A stretch of DNA of 38,579 bases, from positions 1 through 38,579 of IMG/VR virus record IMGVR_UViG_3300025009_000042. One strand, written 5' to 3'. A model generated the notes under the pieces. The model had not been told where the DNA came from. It saw only the letters and a program-made list of their open reading frames with translations, and did not search any database. The DNA comes from a virus. Positions 1 through 7,503 of the stretch are shown in pieces (position 1 is the first letter of the stretch; every line of letters starts with the position of its first letter). A program made the translations under genes and the position numbers.

Positions 1-127
1 CCCAAGACGACGCCGGAACGCCGCTCGTATCGACCGATGTCTTACGCGTGGAATACCAAGGCTTTTTCCCAATCATGGTAGTGTCGGACGCAATTGAGGC
101 CATAAACGAGCGAAAATCCATCGAGGG
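1..127. repeat. Exact 127-bp terminal overlap (copy 1)
   Basis: Bases 1-127 are identical to 38453-38579. The repeat lies inside one uninterrupted reading frame: joining 38452 to base 1 keeps the tail hub gene open. I read it as the k-mer overlap of a circular assembly, not as a biological terminal repeat. The unique circle is then 38,452 bp. Confidence 0.93.
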
Positions 128-611
128 TGGCACGGGCATTTATGAGGCCGTAGAGGACAAGGCGAGTATCGACTCCAAAGACGCTGCACTGGATTATTCC
201 GACGGCCTATTAAGGAGATACGCCAAGATTGCCGAAACAATCACGTTTGACACGGAGCTAATCGGCCTGAGATCCGGCCAACTTATCACTTTGGAGTTAC
301 CAGCGCACGGGGTAAGCGGTAGTTTCCTGATTGGCCGGGTGGATATGCAGGACGTAGGCTTTACGGACGGTAGCCTGCGCTACAGCGTGGAGTGCCTAAG
401 CGGTGAGGCGTTCGGCGGGTGGATCCAGTTTTTCAAGCGGTTAGCCGAATCCAAAGCGACCTATGTTATCCGTGAGAATGAGATATTAGTCAAGCTGATA
501 ACCTTCATCGACGAAATTCAGAACCACACTTTGGATGATTCTATAACGTACCACTTGCATCAATACAAGCTTTGCGGCCAGTTCGTATGTAGCGAGGGGG
601 CTATACTATGA
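1..611 (+). CDS. Tail hub / baseplate protein, 3' part (starts at 37651)
   Basis: This is the C-terminal portion of the 470-aa tail hub protein whose start codon lies at 37651 across the circular junction. The in-frame ATG at 69 and the GTG at 48 are internal codons, not starts. The C-terminus contains a stretch rich in Val/Ile/Glu and ends LCGQFVCSEGAIL. The stop overlaps the next gene's ATG at 608, showing translational coupling within the tail operon. Function is inferred from position only. Confidence 0.7.
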   Translation, partial: QDDAGTPLVSTDVLRVEYQGFFPIMVVSDAIEAINERKSIEGGTGIYEAVEDKASIDSKDAALDYSDGLLRRYAKIAETITFDTELIGLRSGQLITLELPAHGVSGSFLIGRVDMQDVGFTDGSLRYSVECLSGEAFGGWIQFFKRLAESKATYVIRENEILVKLITFIDEIQNHTLDDSITYHLHQYKLCGQFVCSEGAIL

Positions 612-940
612 TTATGGACGGAGCGAGAACCCTGGTCTTAAACTCTGTTATCGCTCAAAGTATCGACAATATCGACGTAATAAGCGTGGAAAACGCAACA
701 GGTGAGTTTTTCCGCAAGGCGTATTTATCCAAAGAAACGATTTCCGCAACCGAACGAAAATACGTGTTTTACCTGACCGAGGACGAGGGCAACGACGACA
801 TAACAGGGCTTGCACTTTGGGGGAACGGAGCTACGACAACGCTGGCGAGCGGCGTAGAGATGGCCACGCAGGAAGTAACGATACCCAAGACAAATACGCA
901 GAGTTTGCTCGTACATTGGTATATAAAGGTGGTGGTATAA
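608..940 (+). CDS. Distal tail-associated protein, unknown function
   Basis: 110 aa. The ATG overlaps the stop of the hub gene by four bases. The protein is acidic, beta-rich, with a Thr/Ala-rich middle and a hydrophobic end (SLLVHWYIKVVV). It sits between the hub protein and a fibre-like gene, so a small tail tip or fibre-connector role is likely. No recognised domain. It is followed after one base by the next start. Confidence 0.6.
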   Translation: MIMDGARTLVLNSVIAQSIDNIDVISVENATGEFFRKAYLSKETISATERKYVFYLTEDEGNDDITGLALWGNGATTTLASGVEMATQEVTIPKTNTQSLLVHWYIKVVV

Positions 941-941
941 A

Positions 942-1397
942 ATGGCTTATGATCCAACGACTTGGGTTGACGATGTAACGCCGGTGAGTGCAGCGAAGTT
1001 AAATAAGATTGAACAAAGACTAGCTGAGGAACGATGTACTACAGGATCATTTTCGGACACGACGACACTTATTGCACCAGGGGCAACATATATAAAAACC
1101 ATTCCCCTTGGAACGCTTGCGAAAAGTGGGACTTGTTTTATTCTTGGTGCAATGAGTTATGGATCAATCATATTTTTTAATACAGATCCATTATTATCTA
1201 GGGCATTAAGGAATTACTACAATGGAGACCTATTCCTTGTATCCAGTGGGGTATTGTTTGGATCAAATAGTAATGGAGTTGTACACTTAACGTCTTGTTA
1301 TATAGATGGAACAGATCTAAAACTTGTTTTCTATAACGACAACACAGAAAGTTCATCGCCTAATATTAGTACCTGCACATGGGAGGTGCAAGCATGA
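942..1397 (+). CDS. Tail fibre-like protein (possible receptor-binding)
   Basis: 151 aa. The N-terminus (MAYDPTTWVDDVTPVSAAKLNKIE) matches the short attachment segment seen at the start of many Bacillota phage fibre proteins, including the 'TPVSAAKLNKIE' helix. The remainder is beta-rich and Ser/Thr/Asn-rich. It is more AT-rich than its neighbours, which suggests exchange of the receptor-binding part. Only one copy of the genome-wide TTTGGA word occurs here (near 1259). Called from position and N-terminal pattern; the receptor is unknown. Confidence 0.6.
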   Translation: MAYDPTTWVDDVTPVSAAKLNKIEQRLAEERCTTGSFSDTTTLIAPGATYIKTIPLGTLAKSGTCFILGAMSYGSIIFFNTDPLLSRALRNYYNGDLFLVSSGVLFGSNSNGVVHLTSCYIDGTDLKLVFYNDNTESSSPNISTCTWEVQA

Positions 1398-1696
1398 TAA
1401 TTTACCGCAAGTCAGACTTACTGTGCGTTGGTGTAGTGCCTAGTGGTATGACGATTGAGCAGGAAATAGAGCTTAATGTTATTCCAAACTTCGGCGGCTC
1501 AAGTGAAGACTATGCAACGATTGAAACCACGGAAACGAATTTCCATTTGGAGCGAATCGGGGACATTGTAACCATTGTGAAGAATGTTGTCACGCCAGCG
1601 CCACCGCCGGAGCCAACAGAAACAGAACTCATGGAACAGCGCATAAGGGCCACGGAAGACGCACTAACACAACTACTGCTAGAAGGGATGATTTAA
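1394..1696 (+). CDS. Small tail-region protein, unknown
   Basis: 100 aa from the ATG at 1394, which is preceded by GGGAGGTG at a good distance and overlaps the previous stop (ATGA). An upstream in-frame ATG at 1379 would lie before the ribosome site and is less likely. The C-terminus has a proline run (TPAPPPEPTE) then a short helix with repeated Glu/Leu. In many Bacillota phages such a protein sits between the fibre and XkdX genes. No function can be assigned. Confidence 0.65.
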   Translation: MIIYRKSDLLCVGVVPSGMTIEQEIELNVIPNFGGSSEDYATIETTETNFHLERIGDIVTIVKNVVTPAPPPEPTETELMEQRIRATEDALTQLLLEGMI

Positions 1697-1699
1697 AAA

Positions 1700-1840
1700 A
1701 TGTCATTATGCTATGCTTTTGTCCTAAATATGTGGATCATGAAACGAGTTAATGAGAGTTTTGTCCAATTGCAAGTTAGTTTTGGACGATTAACGCCAGA
1801 AGAGGCCATTATGATCCTGGCGACACCACAACAACCATAG
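1700..1840 (+). CDS. XkdX-like short tail-operon peptide
   Basis: 46 aa. It contains WIMKRVNESFVQLQVSFGRL followed by TPEEAIMIL, the same shape as XkdX-family peptides (a Trp/Lys start, then helix, then 'T.E...I'). XkdX peptides lie at the end of the tail module, just before XhlA/holin/amidase, exactly as here. The ribosome site is weak (AAAAA before the ATG), so coupling to the preceding gene, which ends 3 bases upstream, is likely. Role in the virion is not known for the family. Confidence 0.6.
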   Translation: MSLCYAFVLNMWIMKRVNESFVQLQVSFGRLTPEEAIMILATPQQP

Positions 1841-1870
1841 ACAGAAAACTGGCAACCCCATTTATGGTAA

Positions 1871-1905
1871 AACCTGTTATTATATAACTAATAGCAGGTT
1901 TTTTT
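1871..1905 (+). terminator. Rho-independent terminator after tail operon
   Basis: 11-bp stem (1871-1881 with 1890-1900, one G-U pair), 8-base loop, followed by a run of T at 1899-1905. It closes the tail operon before the lysis genes. Confidence 0.8.
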
Positions 1906-1941
1906 CTGTGTCCAACGGGTAGCAACGAATTGGGGTGAAGG

Positions 1942-2208
1942 GTGGCGGACAGATTGGCAGACCCACAAGAGGTCTTAATTGATATAAGAGAGCGCTTAGT
2001 CCGTGTTGAGACCAAATTAGACAACCAAAACGATCTTCGCGAACGAGTAGGAGCTGTTGAGACAAAGGCGACAGAAACAGAGTCGCGCAGTAAGTCTGAC
2101 ACAGACAGGATCGACAAATTGGAAGAGGCAAACCGATGGCTCTGGCGCACGCTAACAAGCGCTCTCATCGCTGGTATAATCAGTGTGGCTGTTGCTATTT
2201 TAAAATAA
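1942..2208 (+). CDS. xhlA: XhlA-type hemolysin/holin-associated membrane protein
   Basis: 88 aa from a GTG with GGGGTGAAGG upstream. It has a long charged coiled coil (IRERLVRVETKLDN, then a second heptad block ending TDRIDKLEEANRW) and one C-terminal membrane helix (LTSALIAGIISVAVAILK). This is the XhlA layout of Bacillus PBSX, where the protein helps holin and amidase in lysis. It is the first gene of a three-gene lysis cassette with amidase and holin. Confidence 0.85.
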   Translation: MADRLADPQEVLIDIRERLVRVETKLDNQNDLRERVGAVETKATETESRSKSDTDRIDKLEEANRWLWRTLTSALIAGIISVAVAILK

Positions 2209-2227
2209 AAAGAAAGGATCTGTTTTT

Positions 2228-2851
2228 ATGCCAAGAGTTTATATATCTCCCAGCACGCAGGATCGAAACATAGGCACGGGCTCATTTGGATCCGAAGAGT
2301 CGCAAATGAATAAAATTGCGGACTTGCTCATGCCTCTACTTACCAAAGACGGAAGATTTACAACGCTCAGAAACTCCCCGTCTATGGAGGTTGAACAGAT
2401 TGCCGCCGACTCCAACAAATTTAGGGCAGACATCCATATACCCATCCACAGTAATGCAGGAGGAGGCGAGGGAACAGAAGTCTATGCCTATGGCCCGGGG
2501 ACCAACAGTGAGCGACTAGCAAGGGCACTCTATAATCAGATTGCACAACTTAGCCCGGGTAGGGATCGGGGGGTTAAGTACAAGAAAGCTTTAGTCGAGG
2601 TTGGTGATTGGGTCAGTGCAACATCGGCCCTTATTGAGTTAGATTTCCACGACAACGCATTAGGGGCATTTTGGATCGCCCAAAATCACAAAGCAATAGC
2701 CGAGGCGCTTTATAAGGGAATTTGTGACTATTATAGCTATGATTATAGGGCTTTGGTTGTTGCACCTCCCGTATCGCGTTCTGAGCCAGCCGATAAGATA
2801 GCCCAGGCCATTGCGCTATTTGAGCAAGGAATTAATCTATTGAGAGGATGA
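2228..2851 (+). CDS. Endolysin, N-acetylmuramoyl-L-alanine amidase (Amidase_3)
   Basis: 207 aa. Amidase_3 signatures: an N-terminal beta strand VYISPST, the metal-binding IHSNAGGGEGTEV near residues 77-89, and the late acidic motif ALIELDFHDN near residues 135-145. The enzyme cuts the bond between muramic acid and the stem peptide. The usual first motif (DPGHGG) is replaced by SPSTQDRN, as in some clostridial phage amidases. The C-terminal ~35 residues form a short tail that may bind the wall. Ribosome site AAAGGA precedes the ATG. Confidence 0.87.
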   Translation: MPRVYISPSTQDRNIGTGSFGSEESQMNKIADLLMPLLTKDGRFTTLRNSPSMEVEQIAADSNKFRADIHIPIHSNAGGGEGTEVYAYGPGTNSERLARALYNQIAQLSPGRDRGVKYKKALVEVGDWVSATSALIELDFHDNALGAFWIAQNHKAIAEALYKGICDYYSYDYRALVVAPPVSRSEPADKIAQAIALFEQGINLLRG

Positions 2852-2858
2852 TAAAGAA

Positions 2859-3035
2859 ATGTTGGAAAAATTACGCAAACCAACTATTGTTATGGGGTTA
2901 CTTGGGGCGGTTAAGCTTGCAACTGAGGCTTTTGGGGTAAGTATTATTTCAGACGACCAGATTAATGCCATCGCAAATGGAGTGTCGGCAGTAGCCGCGA
3001 TTATCGCAACGCTAATGAATCGGGACGCTCAATAA
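2859..3035 (+). CDS. Holin
   Basis: 58 aa. Begins MLEKLRKPTIVMGLLGAVK, has one clear N-terminal hydrophobic segment, then ISDDQINAIANGVSAVAAII and a short C-terminus. The 'DDQINAI.NG..A' block is typical of small phage holins of Bacillota (Phage_holin_1 type). It starts 7 bases after the amidase stop. It would form the membrane lesion that releases the endolysin. Confidence 0.8.
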   Translation: MLEKLRKPTIVMGLLGAVKLATEAFGVSIISDDQINAIANGVSAVAAIIATLMNRDAQ

Positions 3036-3041
3036 ATCGAG

Positions 3042-3063
3042 GCCCACCCAAAAGAGGGTGGGC
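3042..3063 (+). terminator. Perfect 8-bp hairpin after holin
   Basis: GCCCACCC pairs with GGGTGGGC around a 6-base loop directly after the holin stop. No T tract follows, so it may protect the 3' end or pause RNA polymerase before the stronger terminator at 3107. Confidence 0.6.
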
Positions 3064-3106
3064 AGGAAGTAGAGCCTATATAGTAATTTTCTCTTCTCAT
3101 CTTTTT

Positions 3107-3137
3107 AACCTAGCCTTGGGGCTGGGTTATTTTTTTT
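3107..3137 (+). terminator. Rho-independent terminator ending the late operon
   Basis: 9-bp stem AACCTAGCC/GGCTGGGTT (one T-G pair), loop TTGG, then a run of eight T at 3130-3137. It marks the end of the late (structural and lysis) transcription unit. Confidence 0.85.
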
Positions 3138-3231
3138 AATCCCTAAAACATACGAGGAGGGCCAGCGCTGGCAACCCAAAGAAGATAATAGAAAAAAATA
3201 TCTTGTCAGATATAACGCTCACCTCTCCCAT
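3136..3231 (-). CDS. Possible minus-strand hydrophobic peptide (31 aa)
   Basis: Reading leftwards from an ATG at 3231 gives 31 codons: a short polar start (MGEVSVISDKI), one hydrophobic helix (FFSIIFFGLPALALLVCF) and the end RD. It sits alone, opposite to all other genes, between the late terminator and the next operon. The shape recalls holin-like type I toxin peptides. No proper ribosome site precedes the ATG; GGGAGAGGTGA lies just inside the frame. Weak call. Confidence 0.25.
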   Translation of the reverse strand: MGEVSVISDKIFFSIIFFGLPALALLVCFRD

Positions 3232-3319
3232 ATTTTACATCTAATATATCCTAATACATTTGTAATATGGTCAAGCCATGACCGCATAAGATACAACATA
3301 CCGAGAGGGGGCGACGCAT

Positions 3320-3553
3320 TTGGACGACAAGTTACAGGTAACAACCGTGACGCTAACGGGCGCTCAGATCGAATTCTGTAGAGGCAAGTCCGGCAATGTC
3401 AGCAGACATCTTCGCGGGTTAATTGATCAAGAAATGGGGCGGGAGCAATCCAATCAAAGACATAGGGCACTTTGGGTAGCCGCGAGCAATATTCTAGACG
3501 CCCAGCAACAGAAACTTACCGACCTGGAGGCAGATCACAGCAGCCAAAAATAA
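3320..3553 (+). CDS. Small unknown protein, possible DNA-binding
   Basis: 77 aa from a TTG inside a TTTGGA word, with GAGAGGGGGCGA upstream. The segment TLTGAQIEFCRGKSGNVSRH and RGLIDQEMGREQ resembles a ribbon-helix-helix fold (strand, then two helices), and the tail is helical. If so it may regulate the following conjugation-like module. The fold assignment is by eye only. Confidence 0.5.
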   Translation: MDDKLQVTTVTLTGAQIEFCRGKSGNVSRHLRGLIDQEMGREQSNQRHRALWVAASNILDAQQQKLTDLEADHSSQK

Positions 3554-3697
3554 TGGATCCATTCAAATCACAACCTTTCAGATTTTATATTAACTATATT
3601 ATGTCTATATTATTTTCGTTTTATTCAATCAAACGTGCATTATTTTGGGGTCGCGCGCATAGTCTACAAGCGTAGCAGTAGACAATTTGGAGAGAGT

Positions 3698-3724
3698 GCG
3701 GCCACCAGCGAAAGGGGGCCGCTT
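3698..3724 (+). promoter_or_regulatory. Hairpin covering the ribosome site of the 32-aa membrane peptide
   Basis: GCGGCCaCC (3698-3706) pairs with GGgGGCCGC (3714-3722) and is followed by TTTT. The 3' arm holds the AAAGGGGG that would serve the ATG at 3729. It can act as an attenuator or terminator, or hide the ribosome site. Confidence 0.5.
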
Positions 3725-3728
3725 TTGT

Positions 3729-3827
3729 ATGTTTAAGGATCTTTTAGGGCTCGTTTTAACGGCGATAGGTTATGGTCTAGTTGGGTTTTTGGCGCACAAA
3801 TACATATTTAAAAGGAGGGCGCACTGA
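3729..3827 (+). CDS. Tiny membrane peptide of the conjugation-like module
   Basis: 32 aa, MFKDLLGLVLTAIGYG start, one membrane helix and a basic end (IFKRRAH). Its TGA overlaps the next ATG (TGATG), and the AAAGGAGGG for that next gene lies within its last codons, so the two are translationally coupled. It is too short for most gene callers, but the coupling and clean helix support it. Function unknown. Confidence 0.6.
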   Translation: MFKDLLGLVLTAIGYGLVGFLAHKYIFKRRAH

Positions 3828-4189
3828 TGCTGATACGAGTTTTACGGATTAGCCAATCCAAAACGATTACTTTGGATTTAACCGGGCGCAAGCTCATCAA
3901 GGCCGCCGCCTTGGCCGCTGTGATTATAGCGACAACTGGAGCCGAGCCAGCCATGGCGGCCACTGCCGACATACAGGACCGGGTTAATAGAGCGTCGGAG
4001 CCGATCAAGGACTTATTAATCGGCGTTGCGGATCCTGTTTGCTACTTAGTTTTTACATGGGGCTTACTCGAATGTATGTTAGGCAAGGCCAGCAGCGGGG
4101 TCACGCGGATGAAATACGCCACGCTGGGCTATATGGGGATGAATTGGCTGCCCGTACTCATGGACATTATCCGGCAGGCAAAGCCATGA
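3827..4189 (+). CDS. VirB2/TrbC-like small membrane protein
   Basis: 120 aa. A basic N-terminus leads into AAALAAVIIATTGAEPAMA, which looks like a signal sequence with an AMA cleavage site. Then come a short amphipathic part and two further hydrophobic segments (VADPVCYLVFTWGLLECML and ATLGYMGMNWLPVLMDII). This pilin-like layout recalls VirB2/TrbC proteins of type IV secretion. The adjacent M23 peptidase and VirD4-like ATPase support the reading. The stop overlaps the next ATG. Family membership is inferred from shape, not from a recognised motif. Confidence 0.5.
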   Translation: MLIRVLRISQSKTITLDLTGRKLIKAAALAAVIIATTGAEPAMAATADIQDRVNRASEPIKDLLIGVADPVCYLVFTWGLLECMLGKASSGVTRMKYATLGYMGMNWLPVLMDIIRQAKP

Positions 4190-4857
4190 TTAAATACAGA
4201 ATGCTAGACTATCCAATAAGTAGTCCTTTTGGACATACGGGAGGATTACACCGGGTACCGCACAGCGGCATGGACATAGCGACGCCAGCGGGAACGCCCG
4301 CGCAAAGTTTGACCGGCGGCATAGTGGAGAGCGTAACCACAAATGATCAATTTTTAGGCGCCAGTGTGCGCGTAGACGCTGATAATGGTCAAGAGTGGGT
4401 ATATGGGCACTTGTCCAAGGTTGATGCCATTCAGGGGCAAACGGTGAGCGCTGGCGATGTTTTAGGACTAACGGGAGGCGTGCCCGGAACGCCTGGCGCG
4501 GGGTTATCCACTGGCGCACATATACACCTTACGGCACTCCAGGGCGGCGTTCCCGTGGATCCGGTGGCGGCACTCCAAAGCGAACCTTCTTTTTGGAGCA
4601 AGCTGGGCGATATATTCACAGTACCAGGCGCCGACCTGGCGGGTCTAACAGGCGTTCCAACGTTTGGTGACAGGGTTTTGGATTTTGTGGATAAATGGAT
4701 CAATATGGGGATTCAGGTTATGCCCGAAATATGCGTTGTCCTGGCTATGGTATTCCTTTTGGGCGGCATGACAGGCTGGCGCAAGGGCATGGGTTACGCT
4801 GGAACCTGTACGCTACTAGCATTTGTGGGGGTGATCCTAAATGGGGCTATTGAGTAA
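4186..4857 (+). CDS. M23 (LytM-type) metallopeptidase with C-terminal membrane anchor
   Basis: 223 aa from the ATG at 4186 that overlaps the preceding stop. Zinc-binding motifs of M23 peptidases are present: HSGMD near residue 26, GHLSK near residue 69 and HIHL near residue 112. The C-terminal third has two membrane helices (MPEICVVLAMVFLLGGM and YAGTCTLLAFVGVILNG). It should cut peptide cross-bridges in the wall. It is not in the lysis cassette; next to a VirD4-like ATPase it looks like the wall hydrolase of a transfer apparatus. It overlaps the ATPase gene by 17 bases. Confidence 0.8.
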   Translation: MIKYRMLDYPISSPFGHTGGLHRVPHSGMDIATPAGTPAQSLTGGIVESVTTNDQFLGASVRVDADNGQEWVYGHLSKVDAIQGQTVSAGDVLGLTGGVPGTPGAGLSTGAHIHLTALQGGVPVDPVAALQSEPSFWSKLGDIFTVPGADLAGLTGVPTFGDRVLDFVDKWINMGIQVMPEICVVLAMVFLLGGMTGWRKGMGYAGTCTLLAFVGVILNGAIE

Positions 4858-7126
4858 ATTATTTAGAATTGAGGAGCCTGAAATGGTAACGCTGCGCATT
4901 ATCCCAGACCGCACCACAGACAACCGGCAGAATCACAAGTTAGTGCGCGCCTTGCATGAGCTATACAGCGCGCCGCTGGGGCGCCTGCATAGCGGACGGT
5001 GGTTTATCAGGTACACTCCAAAGGCTAAAGTTTGGTATGACGTACTTATTACTAATAAAGAGATCAAGTTTTATTTCACGATCCCGGCAAAGTGGGAAAT
5101 CTACGCCAGGCAGAAAATCAGCGGGTGCTGGCCGCGGGCGAGCGTGGATCGCGCTGACGCTAATGAGTTAAGGATCCCTTTGGATAATTCAAACGTCACA
5201 GAACTTGCGTACAAGCGGCACAATATCTTCGCTTTGCATGTAGACCGCACAGAGGATACGCAGCCACTAGCGGCAATTATGGCCGTCTGTGGAGATATGA
5301 GCGAGGGGGATGTGGCCCGCCTGAGTATATGCGCGGATCCACTGCACCGCCTGAACTGGCAAGACCAAGCCGAGGCGGCGCATAGGCAATTTTCAGCAGG
5401 TAAGACGCCACAGCGTCGGGGATTCTCCAAAAAGCGGGCGCTAATATCTTTAGGCGGCGCGCTGGAAGGGCTATTTGAGCAACTGGGCGAGGTACTGCTG
5501 GCCGTCCTTGGGCACGGCGACGACAAGCCCGATGGGCGACCCATAGACCAGGAAAAGCGGCAAATACTCATCGACGGGCAATTGCAGCGCGGCACCACGG
5601 CTAAGCGATCAGAACCGACCTTTAGCACCACGATACGAGTCGCGAGCCACAGTACGGACGTATTACGGCGACATATTACGAGCGTAGCCCTAGCTAATTC
5701 CTTTGTGGAGATTGCGGGCGATAACGAGCTAGAACCCGTGCCCGTGCGCCGAGGGAAATCGACGATCCGCGCCCTGGGCGAGATCAACCAGCACCGACTA
5801 TCCAAAAGTGCTATTTTGGATTTAGACAAAAACGTCATGAGCGCGGGCGAACTAGGCAAACTATGCCAGATACCCGGCGCGGGCCTACAAGATACCTACG
5901 CCGAGCAAGTACAGACCATACGACAGCGCCAGGATGGCCCACCTGCAAGCGTAACCAAGGGCGGGCTAGTGTTGGGTCACGCCGAGATCAAAAACGAGCG
6001 CATACCGATCTACGCACCTACCGGCAACCTAGATGAATTTTGCCTACCGTCCATTATTATAGGCGGCATGGGTTGCGGAAAAACCCAAGGACAAGGCGCG
6101 AATTTAGCCGTAGAGGCCGCGCTGGCAGGCATGGGGTGCGTTACTATTGATCCGGCAAAGAAAGAGCTAGGAGCGGAGATTATGAGCGTCCTGCCGCCCG
6201 AAATGTACACGCACATTGACTTATCCAAAGTAAAGATTAGTTTGGATTGGCGCGAGAGTTTCCACGCGGAATACATGACGACGCGCCTAGCTAACGCCAT
6301 TCTCTCGTTTTTTAGGATGGATGGATCCGAGATGCAGACCGAGCGCTTTTTATTCGCCGCCGTGGTGGCCATGAAGACGCGCCGCCTGTCTGAAATCCTA
6401 AAAATTCTAGAGGATGAAAAGTACCGGGGCGAGTGCGTGGCGGCCATGCCGGAGAGCATAAACAAAAGCACTCTTTTGGAGTTTAATAAGTATTCGCCGG
6501 AGCGCCAGCGGGCCATTATGGCGCCGATCTACAACAGGATGGCGGTAATATTTAGAGATCAATACCTAGCAGAGTGCATGGAGTGTGCCGAGGGGTTAGA
6601 CTTTTACGAGATCATGCAGCGGCCTGGCGTGACTATTATAGATATTCCAGACAGCGCGTTTGATCCAATGGCAAAGGATTTATTAGTAAACTTGATTTCC
6701 ACAAAAATAGATATGGCCATGAGATTGCGCCCGGATACCACCATGCCCTACGTTGTTATCCTGGATGAACCGCACCAATACCTAAAGAGTGCAGACCTTT
6801 GGAGGGGCGCAGCGGTGGAAAGTCGGAAATTCCGAGTCAAGTATGCGTGGATGTTCCACAGTTTCGAGCAGATCCCAAACGCCCTGGCTGAGATCGTACT
6901 GGCAGCTGGCCCACATTTTCACGTTTACAGATCAAGCGCCAAGACATTCCAAGCGCTAAGGCATTATTTGGAGCCGTACGGCGTCGAAGATATTACCAAA
7001 ATGCCAAGATTCCAAGCGATTAATATCTTGCGGGCGAATGGCGAAACAACGCGGCCATTCATGGCTCGAATGGCGCCGCCGCCTAGCGCCAGGCTGGGGA
7101 AGGAGGATAAGCAGGCGGCGCGTTAA
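4841..7126 (+). CDS. VirD4/TraG/FtsK-like P-loop ATPase
   Basis: 761 aa, ATG preceded by GGGGGTGAT. Walker A is GGMGCGKTQGQ near residue 407, followed by AALAGMGCVTIDPAKK. Walker B is YVVILDEPHQYL near residue 641. The region after it (AWMFHSFEQIP, then FHVYRSSAKTF) follows the order seen in type IV coupling proteins and conjugative ATPases. The ~390-residue N-terminal part has no recognised domain and no clear membrane helix. It would move DNA or protein through a membrane channel. It is intact, unlike the two other P-loop genes described below. It is unusual in a siphophage of this size. Confidence 0.75.
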   Translation: MGLLSKLFRIEEPEMVTLRIIPDRTTDNRQNHKLVRALHELYSAPLGRLHSGRWFIRYTPKAKVWYDVLITNKEIKFYFTIPAKWEIYARQKISGCWPRASVDRADANELRIPLDNSNVTELAYKRHNIFALHVDRTEDTQPLAAIMAVCGDMSEGDVARLSICADPLHRLNWQDQAEAAHRQFSAGKTPQRRGFSKKRALISLGGALEGLFEQLGEVLLAVLGHGDDKPDGRPIDQEKRQILIDGQLQRGTTAKRSEPTFSTTIRVASHSTDVLRRHITSVALANSFVEIAGDNELEPVPVRRGKSTIRALGEINQHRLSKSAILDLDKNVMSAGELGKLCQIPGAGLQDTYAEQVQTIRQRQDGPPASVTKGGLVLGHAEIKNERIPIYAPTGNLDEFCLPSIIIGGMGCGKTQGQGANLAVEAALAGMGCVTIDPAKKELGAEIMSVLPPEMYTHIDLSKVKISLDWRESFHAEYMTTRLANAILSFFRMDGSEMQTERFLFAAVVAMKTRRLSEILKILEDEKYRGECVAAMPESINKSTLLEFNKYSPERQRAIMAPIYNRMAVIFRDQYLAECMECAEGLDFYEIMQRPGVTIIDIPDSAFDPMAKDLLVNLISTKIDMAMRLRPDTTMPYVVILDEPHQYLKSADLWRGAAVESRKFRVKYAWMFHSFEQIPNALAEIVLAAGPHFHVYRSSAKTFQALRHYLEPYGVEDITKMPRFQAINILRANGETTRPFMARMAPPPSARLGKEDKQAAR

Positions 7127-7153
7127 ATGTCTCAATTTGTCGGAATGTTTTGG

Positions 7154-7200
7154 TTGTATTTGGGGGATATTAACTATATAATATAAACAACAACAACAAC
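7154..7200 (+). promoter_or_regulatory. Promoter with (AAC)n leader box, copy 1
   Basis: TTGTAT (7154-7159), 17-bp spacer, TATAAT (7177-7182). The downstream sequence 7183-7200 is ATAAACAACAACAACAAC, falling at the expected start of transcription. The same box recurs near 13003-13020 (inverted) and 23008-23024, so it may be an operator or an unstructured 5' leader. Confidence 0.75.
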
Positions 7201-7222
7201 CGAAAGCGAGGTGGCCAGGACA

Positions 7223-7471
7223 ATGATTGCTGACTATAGGACGTACAGGGCGGTAGAAAAGAAGAAACAGGATTTGTTAGACGGGAAAGTCGTTAAGATC
7301 GGGAAAAACCTTTATCACATTAACAGTACCTTTCTAAAAACTATCCAAGGCTTCCGCGTTTATGAAGTAATGAGGGGTGATAAGCACTGGGCGTACCTTT
7401 ACTATAGGAAGTTCGACCACAGCGTAACTGGGCTGGTTGACCATTGGGAGCTTAGCGACAAAATCAACTAG
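7223..7471 (+). CDS. Small early protein, unknown
   Basis: 82 aa from the ATG at 7223, with GAGGTGG eight bases upstream; a GTG at 7211 inside that site is less likely. Sequence begins MIADYRTYRAVEKKKQDLL, then GKVVKIGKNLYHIN and a mixed aromatic, basic remainder. No recognised domain. It is the first gene after a clear promoter, so it is probably expressed early. Confidence 0.6.
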   Translation: MIADYRTYRAVEKKKQDLLDGKVVKIGKNLYHINSTFLKTIQGFRVYEVMRGDKHWAYLYYRKFDHSVTGLVDHWELSDKIN

Positions 7472-7503
7472 GTAACTATGAGTTAATAGAGAGGAGGTAT
7501 CCC

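Noticed and set aside
1-127. Biological direct terminal repeat
   Set aside because: The repeat lies inside one gene whose frame continues across the joint, and 127 is a typical assembler k-mer length; an assembly overlap of a circle is simpler.
2316-2519. Second plus-strand frame inside the amidase gene
   Set aside because: Out-of-frame shadow; the amidase frame has clear family motifs.
3660-3690. Attachment-site pair with 31005-31018 (shared GTAGACAAT)
   Set aside because: Only about nine bases match; too short to support recombination, and no integrase is present.
5101-5859. 252-codon minus-strand open frame inside the VirD4-like gene
   Set aside because: Antisense shadow in GC-rich coding DNA; no ribosome site, low-complexity Ser/Arg composition.
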